Origin: Bryoerythrophyllum caledonicum | Taxonomy: Eukaryota; Streptophyta; Bryopsida; Pottiales; Pottiaceae | Direction: 5' to 3' | Length of the DNA: 64,000 nucleotides | Assembly (NCBI GenBank): GCA_963971425.1 | Contig: OZ020519.1 | Span: 9,750,028 to 9,814,027 of the forward strand | Shown: positions 57,181 through 64,000 of the stretch, in pieces | Layout: each line of letters begins with the position of its first letter | How positions within the stretch are numbered: the stretch's first letter is position 1 | Program-made: the position numbers and the translations under genes | Notes under the pieces: model-generated | The model's input: the letters and a program-made list of their open reading frames with translations, nothing else | Told to the model about the DNA's origin: nothing | Databases searched by the model: none

Positions 57181-57976
57181 TCAGCTTCCAATCTAGTTAG
57201 TCAACTCAAGAGTGGCACATGGAGCGTGTTCAAGTGATGTAATAACCAGCTACATCTCCTCCACAAAATCTAGGAAAGGTATAGAAGCGAGCGGGATTGA
57301 GCCGCCGGTCGGTTTTGGGGTGCCCGCCCGTTGATTGAGTAGGAGTGGCATTCGTCAAGAGTGGAATCGATGTCGGTTTTTCGTCCCACGAAAGTGCATT
57401 GCGAAGGCGCGGGTGCTGCGGTCAGCGGAGGCGCGACCATCGTCACGAGGCAGTCAAAGTCCGCGTTTGCCACCTGAGCTCCGCAATGCGCCCCCTTTCC
57501 ATCGCCCTTTCTCCGCCTTTCTCCGCGCCTCCGCAGCTCCAGTTGACATTCGCCCGAATTCGTGACGCCACGCACTCTAGTAGCGCTTACTAAGCTCCTC
57601 TCCTGATCCGTCCCTCTTCAGACAACCGTTTGATGTCTTCTGGGTCGAGCACAATCCGAGACATTCCACGTCCAATTCGTCGAACAGGAAGCGGAGTTCG
57701 CACAATTCGAGTGTGGGTTTGTGAGGAGCAGGGCGATTGCTGGAGAGGAGGGACACAGCGTGAGCTAGAGAATCGTTGCATTAGGTTTCTGGTTGAGCTT
57801 GGAGACGCGGAGTTGGCGAATAGGAGTTTTATGGTATTTTTTTATCCGCCCTATCCTTTGATGGTGCAGGTGGAACTGGTTGTTTTGGAAGAATTGGTGT
57901 GAAGAATACTGGGGTGTGGGATGCAGGTGAGGAGAGCAGGGGGAGTCGTGGTGTGGATTTGAAGGGGGAGCGAGCC

Positions 57977-60900
57977 ATGGTGGCGGTGGAGGGGGTGCGG
58001 CCGCTGCCGGCGTCGGGGGGCCTGAATGGGGTGGCGGAGGTGAAGAAGGCTGCGAATGGCGCGGCGTTGTCGCCCTTGGAGGAGTACTGCGCGGCGCTGG
58101 GCGGCACGGACGCCATCCGCAGCATCCTGATCGCCAACAACGGCATGGCGGCCGTCAAGTTCATGCGCTCCGTGCGCTCGTGGGCGTACGAGAGCTTCGG
58201 CCAGGAGCGCGCCGTGCTGCTCGTGGCCATGGCCACGCCCGAGGACATGCGCATCAACGCCGAGCACATCCGCATGGCCGACCAGTTTGTTGAGGTCCCC
58301 GGCGGCACCAACAACAACAACTACGCCAACGTCCAACTCATCGTCGAGGTAGGCCCACTGCCCCTTCCCACTCTCATCGTCTAAGAATGGTTTCTGCAAC
58401 CCTGAGCCTCCGTCGTCCTCATTGCTGTAAATTTCTCTTGTTCTCATTACATTGGTTTCTTCTTCTCATTGTCTGAGTTTTCTGTTCTCATTTGCAACCT
58501 TGAGTTTTTCTGTTGTTCTCCTTTGTCTGCGTTTCTAGTTCTCATTCTCTTTGTTTCATGTGCAGATTGCGGAGCGCACAGGCGTGCAAGCCGTGTGGCC
58601 GGGATGGGGCCACGCGTCCGAGGTGCCGGAGCTCCCCGACGCGCTCCTTGCGCGCGGCATTCACTTCCTGGGCCCCCCCGCAGGGCCCATGAGCGCGCTG
58701 GGCGACAAGATCGGGTCCTCGCTCATCGCGCAGGCCGCGGGCGTGCCCACGCTTCCCTGGAGCGGCTCCCACGTTTCCGTCCCCTTCGACGTCTGCGAAG
58801 GCAACATCCCGGAGGATCTCTACCGGCAGGCGTGCGTTTCCACCACGGAGGAGGCGCTGGCGTCGTGCCAGGTCGTCGGCTACCCCGCCATGATCAAGGC
58901 CTCCTGGGGCGGCGGCGGCAAGGGCATCCGCAAGGTGCACAACGACGAAGAGGTCAAGGCCCTCTTCAAGCAGGTCCAGGGCGAGGTCCCCGGCTCACCC
59001 ATCTTCGTCATGAAGGTCGCCACACAGGTTCGTCATCCCAAATCTTACGCTTTACATCATGTGGCTCCTCAGACCTTCATGGTTATTTTTTGTTTCTGTT
59101 TGCAAAACCCTGACCTCTCGTGTTGGAATCTGATCAGAGTCGGCATCTGGAAGTTCAGCTGCTGTGTGACAAGTATGGGAATGTCGCAGCTCTGCACAGC
59201 CGTGATTGCAGTGTGCAAAGACGCCACCAGAAGGTGAAGCTTCAAGACTTTCTCTCAGTCTGGGGCTCCTGATTGTTTCCACTCTTGATTATGATCCTGA
59301 TGTTTGAGGTGTGGCACAGATTATTGAGGAAGGGCCGATTACAATTGCGCCTCCGGAGACGGTGAAGCGCTTGGAGCAAGGCGCCTGCCGGCTGGCCAAG
59401 TGTGTGAATTACATCGGAGCTGCGACGGTGGAGTATCTGTATAGCATGGATACGGGGGATTTTTACTTCCTGGAGCTCAATCCTCGTCTCCAGGTACGTT
59501 CATTTGGGTGCCAGTTTTCCTTCACTTCCTCCTTCACTTGATTTTTTTCAATGGAGCTGAGAGATCTATTACTGTGCAGGTGGAGCACCCTGTGACGGAA
59601 TGGATTGCGGAGTTCAACTTGCCTGCAGCTCAGCTCGGTGTTGCCATGGGTATTCCTCTCTGGCGCATGCCTGGTAAGGACCGGGTGATCTCAACGTCCA
59701 GATTTTTGAAGTGGAAGCCGTCACAATTAGGATGGAACTGAAGACTTGAATGTTCAACTAAGAAAATTAATGGGTGGGGTTTAGGGTTTTATGCTCATTT
59801 TGGGGGACTTGGTTTGGAACGTGCAGAGATTCGGCGTCTTTTTGGTCAAGGAGGTGGCGGCCATGATTCGTGGAGGAGGGTGGCCAATGAAGCAGTTCAG
59901 TTTGATCTGGCGAAAGTTGAGACTCAGAAACCCAAGGGTCATGTTGTGGCTGTGCGCGTCACAAGTGAAGACCCTGACGACGGATTCAAGCCCACCAGTG
60001 GCCAAGTCCAGGTACCTTTTTCCACTACCAAGTTGAAGGAGAATGTACGTTATTTGAATTGGAATGGTTTGGGGTTGATGCACTTCGATGGGAGGTTGAA
60101 TTTAACGAGTGTTTTTAACGTTGTACAGGAACTCAGCTTCAGGAGTAAACCCAATGTGTGGGCTTACTTTTCAGTGAAGGTACCATTTTCCCTCTAGCTT
60201 TTGGTTTGTGACATGCTCATTCATGAATATAAGAGAGGCATGCTGATTTGCTGTTGTTGGTGTGTCAGTCGGGAGGAGGCATTCACGAGTTTTCTGATTC
60301 TCAGTTCGGTAAGTCCCACAAGGAAAACACTTCAAACAACAATCAAGGCAATGGACTGTATCATCAGTGATTGAGAAACTATTTTGCTCTGTTGCAGGTC
60401 ACGTGTTCGCTTTTGGAGATACACGAGCAATGGCCATTGCCAACATGGTGCTGGGGCTCAAGGAGCTTCACATCCGCGGAGAGATTCGCACCAACGTGGA
60501 TTACACTGTTGACATCCTGCATGTAAGTGAGGAAGGGTAATAGATCAAGAGGATTGAGTTTAGAATGTTGAGTGCTTGCAGTTACTGATTATTATATGAT
60601 CATGTGCAGGCACCCGATTACAGAGACAACAAGATCCACACAGGATGGTTGGACGGCCGGATTGCAATGCGAGTGCGAGCAGAGAGACCGCCTCGGGAGA
60701 TTTCTGTTGTCGGTGGTGCTTTATATGTAAGCTTTTGTCACAAACAATGTCGGATTATGTTGTGAGAGCTTTACTACAGTCGAGAGATTTGAGTCTGATC
60801 AATGGGGTGGTTCTTACCAGAAAGCGAGCAGACTCATCGCAGCTAGTGTAACGGAGTACATTGGCTACTTGGAGAAGGGTCAAATTCCACCAAAGGTAAA

Positions 60901-63900
60901 TGATCCAGAAACAAGATGCATTAATCCATGATTTTCCATTGTATGGCTCCTGATCTTTTATGTGGCTGTCGTGCAGAACATCTCGCTTGTCAACTTTCAA
61001 ATCTCCCTCAACATTGACGGGATCAAGTACAATGTAAGAAGTTTTTTTTTATTTCTCAGTACCATGCCCGTATTTTGTGAAACGGCATGTAGTAGTCTGG
61101 CTCCAGTGCTGAATCTTGACGGTAATTATACAGGTGGAGTTGACTAAAGGAGGGCCAGGTAGCTACTTGCTCCGGTTGAACCAATCTGAAGTGCATGCTG
61201 AAGCTCACACTCTTCGAGATGGAGGCCTTCTTGTCCAGGTGCGAACTTCAACTCCCTGCTGACGTTGAGATTTTCTCCGCTCTGGGCACGAGATTCTGAA
61301 ACATGAAGGTTTGCTTGGTTGTGTGCAGCTGGATGGGAACAGTCACGTTGTGTATGCAGAGGAAGAAGCAGCCGGCACTCGCTTACTCATTGATGGACGC
61401 ACATGCCTTCTGCAGGTTAGAAACCAACTTGATTGTGATATTTGACAATATATATTTTGATTTTCGCTTCCTTCACTTCACTAACTGGACGAATGCTCCC
61501 TGTGCAGAATGACCATGACCCATCCCGACTAATTGCTGAAACGCCCTCCAAGCTGATGCGGTTTCTAGTCCCGAATGGAAGTCATGTAGCTGCCGACGCT
61601 CCATACGCAGAGGTGGAGGTCATGAAGATGTGCATGCCACTGATGAGCCCGGCTTCTGGAATCATTAACTTCAGGTTGTCCGAGGGCTCGGCCATGCTGG
61701 TACGTGATACTAACTCTCAGATGTGAGGTAACTATTTCGTGATGAATTCTGTGGTCTGACTCCCATTTGCATCTCAGGGTGGGGATCTTATCGCTTCGCT
61801 TGACCTTGACGATCCCTCGGCCGTGAGGAAGGCGCAACCTTTTGAGGACGGCTTCCCACCTTTGGGCCTGCCTACAGCCCGCGCAGCCAAAGTTCACCAA
61901 CGTTGCGCTGACGGCCTTAGCGCCGCGCGCAACGTCTTGGCTGGTTACCAGCATGATATCGACGAGGTATTTACCAAAATTCGGCTATAATAAATCCTCC
62001 TGGTTTTGTTTATTCGTCTCAAAGACGTAAACTAACGACAAGTTGGGCCACTTGCAGGTAGTGAAGACTGTGCTCACCTGCTTGGATGATCCACAGCTAC
62101 CCTTGCTGCAATGGCAGGAATGCATGGCTGTTCTTGCAACACGCCTTCCAAAGGAGCTGAAAGCTCAGGTAAGGCATTGTTATTCCACATTCAATCGTCT
62201 AAGTACCCTGGGTATGTCCTGTGTGAATGACTGACCTTTTGCAATGTGTGAGCAGCTTGATGGTGAGTTTCGTGAATACGAGTCCAATTTCCAGAACGGA
62301 GAGGGATCAGACTTCCCAGCCAAGGCACTCACTGGAATATTCGAGGTGTGAGTTTCTCCATGTGCTTGAAGTTGCGTCCATTGCTTGTTTGACGCGATTC
62401 TTACCTTAGCTTCATGTCTGCAGACGTGCTTGGCAAACGCTCCTGAAAAGGACCGAGTGACTCTCGAACGCCTCGTGGAGCCGCTTCTCTTTCTGTCCAG
62501 ATCCTACGCGGGTGGAAGAGAAGGCCACGCGTGCAGCATTGTTCAGAGCCTCTTCGACGGATATCTCCTTGTAGAGGAGCTTTTCAATGATAACGCGCAG
62601 GCTGATGTCATTGAAGGGTTGCGGCAGCAACATAAGAATGACCTGGCGAAGGTGGTGGACATCGTGCTGTCCCACCAGGTGCGCCGACAGTCTCAAACGC
62701 TCCAGGCATTTTCTTGTTAGCATGAATCCTTTTCTGGACATGGTTCTGAATACGGTTTTGTGGCTGCAGGGGGTCAAGAGGAAGAACCAATTCATCTTAA
62801 GATTGATGGGAGCTCTAGTGTACCCCAACCCTGCTGCCTACCGTGAGCAGCTTATCCGTTTCGCAGAACTCAACCACAGCAACTATAATGAGGTATTTGT
62901 TACCTAGTTTCATTGCAGTTGATCATATTGAGCTCGGGCACCCATACTGAGTAGTATTCACTTATGATGAGTGCAGCTGGCGTTGCGAGCGAGTCAGCTC
63001 CTTGAGCAGACGAAGCTGAGCGAGCTGCGATCCAACATAGCTCGGAACCTCTCTGAGTTGGAGATGTTCACGGAAGATGGAGGGGAGGGTCATTCCACTG
63101 GGAAGCGCCGAAGCGCCATCGACGAGCGCATGGAGTCTCTGGTGGACGCTCCTCTTCCTGTTGAGGACGCCCTGGTGGCCTTATTTGATCACAGCGATCA
63201 CACCTTGCAACGCCGTGTCATTGAGAGCTACGTTCGCCGCCTCTACCAGGTAACCTTTTCTCACAATTGCCAAGAGTCTGTAAAGTACTACTGCATTCAG
63301 ATTACTTACATGTGCTTTTTGTTGAACTACGCAGCCGTACCTGGTGAAGGGCTCAGTGAGGATGCAATGGCACCGCTCCGGGCTGATTGCAACATGGCAG
63401 TTCTGGGAGGAGTATCCTCCTCCGACCGCCGAAACGCTGGCGACTGCCAAGTCGACAGCTGACGACGACAGCCAAGGCGTGAAGCGGTGGGGCGCCATGG
63501 TGATTCTCACCTCTCTGCAGGTGCTCTCAAACGCAGTTGGGGCGGCGCTGAAGGACGCAGAGAGCGTTCTCGCACCACCTGCAAAAGCATCCCTTCACCA
63601 CGTTGCTGGAAGCCCCCGCAGGAACCGATCCTTTGTTGGCGCTCCCAGCGGCTTCGGCAACGTCCTTCACGTGGCGTTAGTCGGCATCAACAATCCCATG
63701 AGTGCATTCCAAGACAGGTAGGTAAACCAGTCTTTGAGTTGATGCCCCATTTGAGATATTCTGTCGTTCTAACGTCGTCATGGGGCCAACAGTGGGGACG
63801 AGGACCAGATCAACGAACGAGTCGAGAAGCTGGCGAAGGCTCTCAAGGGCGAGAGCTTGGGCGCCATGCTGCAAGTGTCCGGCGTCGGCGTGGTGAGCTG

Positions 63901-64000
63901 CATCATCCAGCGTGACGAAGGCCGCGCACCCACCCGGCATTGCTTCCAGTGGTCTCCAGATCACCATTATTTCGCCGAGGAGCCGCTCCTGCGCCATGTT
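57977..64000 (+). CDS. ACC1: Homomeric acetyl-CoA carboxylase, first 23 coding exons (partial)
   Basis: Makes malonyl-CoA from acetyl-CoA, bicarbonate and ATP. Exons: 57977-58348, 58566-59027, 59138-59233, 59320-59493, 59580-59673, 59827-60011, 60129-60179, 60269-60308, 60398-60522, 60610-60726, 60821-60895, 60977-61033, 61134-61238, 61329-61415, 61508-61699, 61778-61966, 62058-62168, 62256-62345, 62424-62678, 62770-62892, 62977-63249, 63335-63717, 63793 to window end (3864 nt, 1288 codons, all phases agree). Biotin carboxylase: [23 protein letters not shown] (238-244), [26 protein letters not shown]. Biotin carrier: EVMKM with Lys720. Central domain follows. The carboxyltransferase half lies beyond the window. 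Start chosen at AGCCATGG; no transit peptide is evident, so cytosolic by inference. Introns are about 80-220 bp, unlike the MITE-filled bHLH introns. Confidence 0.95.
61508..61699 (+). other. ACC exon 15: biotin attachment site
   Basis: Encodes residues 681-744, the biotin carboxyl carrier domain. The Lys of [14 protein letters not shown] (codon 61625-61627) is the expected biotinylated residue, set in the conserved beta-hairpin MKM. The site is intact, which argues that the gene is functional. Confidence 0.93.

Noticed and set aside
58469..59113. 214-aa Arg-rich frame over ACC exon 2
   Set aside because: Wrong-frame shadow of the GC-rich biotin carboxylase exon, which is conserved in the other frame.

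Overview
This window is nuclear DNA of a streptophyte plant. It holds spliced genes with short GT-AG introns, a multidomain homomeric acetyl-CoA carboxylase, a land-plant-type bHLH regulator of the ABORTED MICROSPORES (AMS/TDR) class and a plant F-box protein, all set in a large volume of AT-rich repetitive DNA. TTAA-flanked piggyBac-like MITEs and a pogo/Tigger element with a CENP-B-type transposase are common here and are not typical of flowering plants, so I lean towards a repeat-rich non-seed land plant (bryophyte, lycophyte or fern grade). The species cannot be fixed from this sequence.

Layout. 1-12.3 kb: an AMS-like bHLH gene on the + strand, 11 coding exons spread over 10.4 kb (514 aa), with small DNA transposons in nearly every intron. 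12.3-24.3 kb: no gene; MITEs, a 21-bp minisatellite that stays open in several frames, a roughly 2-kb inverted-repeat element carrying a GGTACC-palindrome satellite, a foldback ending at a 200-bp assembly gap, and GA-rich DNA. 24.3-27.5 kb: a decayed reading frame interrupted by a 2.98-kb non-autonomous CACTA element with an AAT target duplication. 29.6-36 kb: decayed coding fragments, including two broken FCP1/NIF-like (HAD) phosphatase domains, sprinkled with a GTAGGATCCTAC palindrome. 37.3-38 kb: a single-exon, very acidic putative nuclear protein. 39.3-40.6 kb: an F-box gene on the - strand (7 exons, 286 aa, one apparent GC-AG intron). 41.2-45.4 kb: a 3.87-kb pogo/Tigger transposon with a broken transposase, inserted exactly at a TA inside a 360-bp MITE. 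45.4-57.2 kb: repeats only. 57.98 kb to the window end: the first 23 coding exons (1288 aa) of acetyl-CoA carboxylase, covering biotin carboxylase, the biotin carrier domain and the central region; the carboxyltransferase half lies outside.

The four intact genes do not form a pathway. ACC makes malonyl-CoA for lipid synthesis, the AMS-type bHLH is a transcription factor whose relatives act in tapetum and spore-wall programmes, the F-box protein would be an SCF adaptor, and the acidic protein is of unknown role. The main theme is DNA-transposon colonisation: one TTAA/CCC MITE family is present in at least eleven copies, other elements are nested inside it, and four same-orientation copies end shortly upstream of splice acceptors of the bHLH gene. 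All exon structures were built by hand from splice consensus, reading phase and remembered family similarity; no alignment was run.
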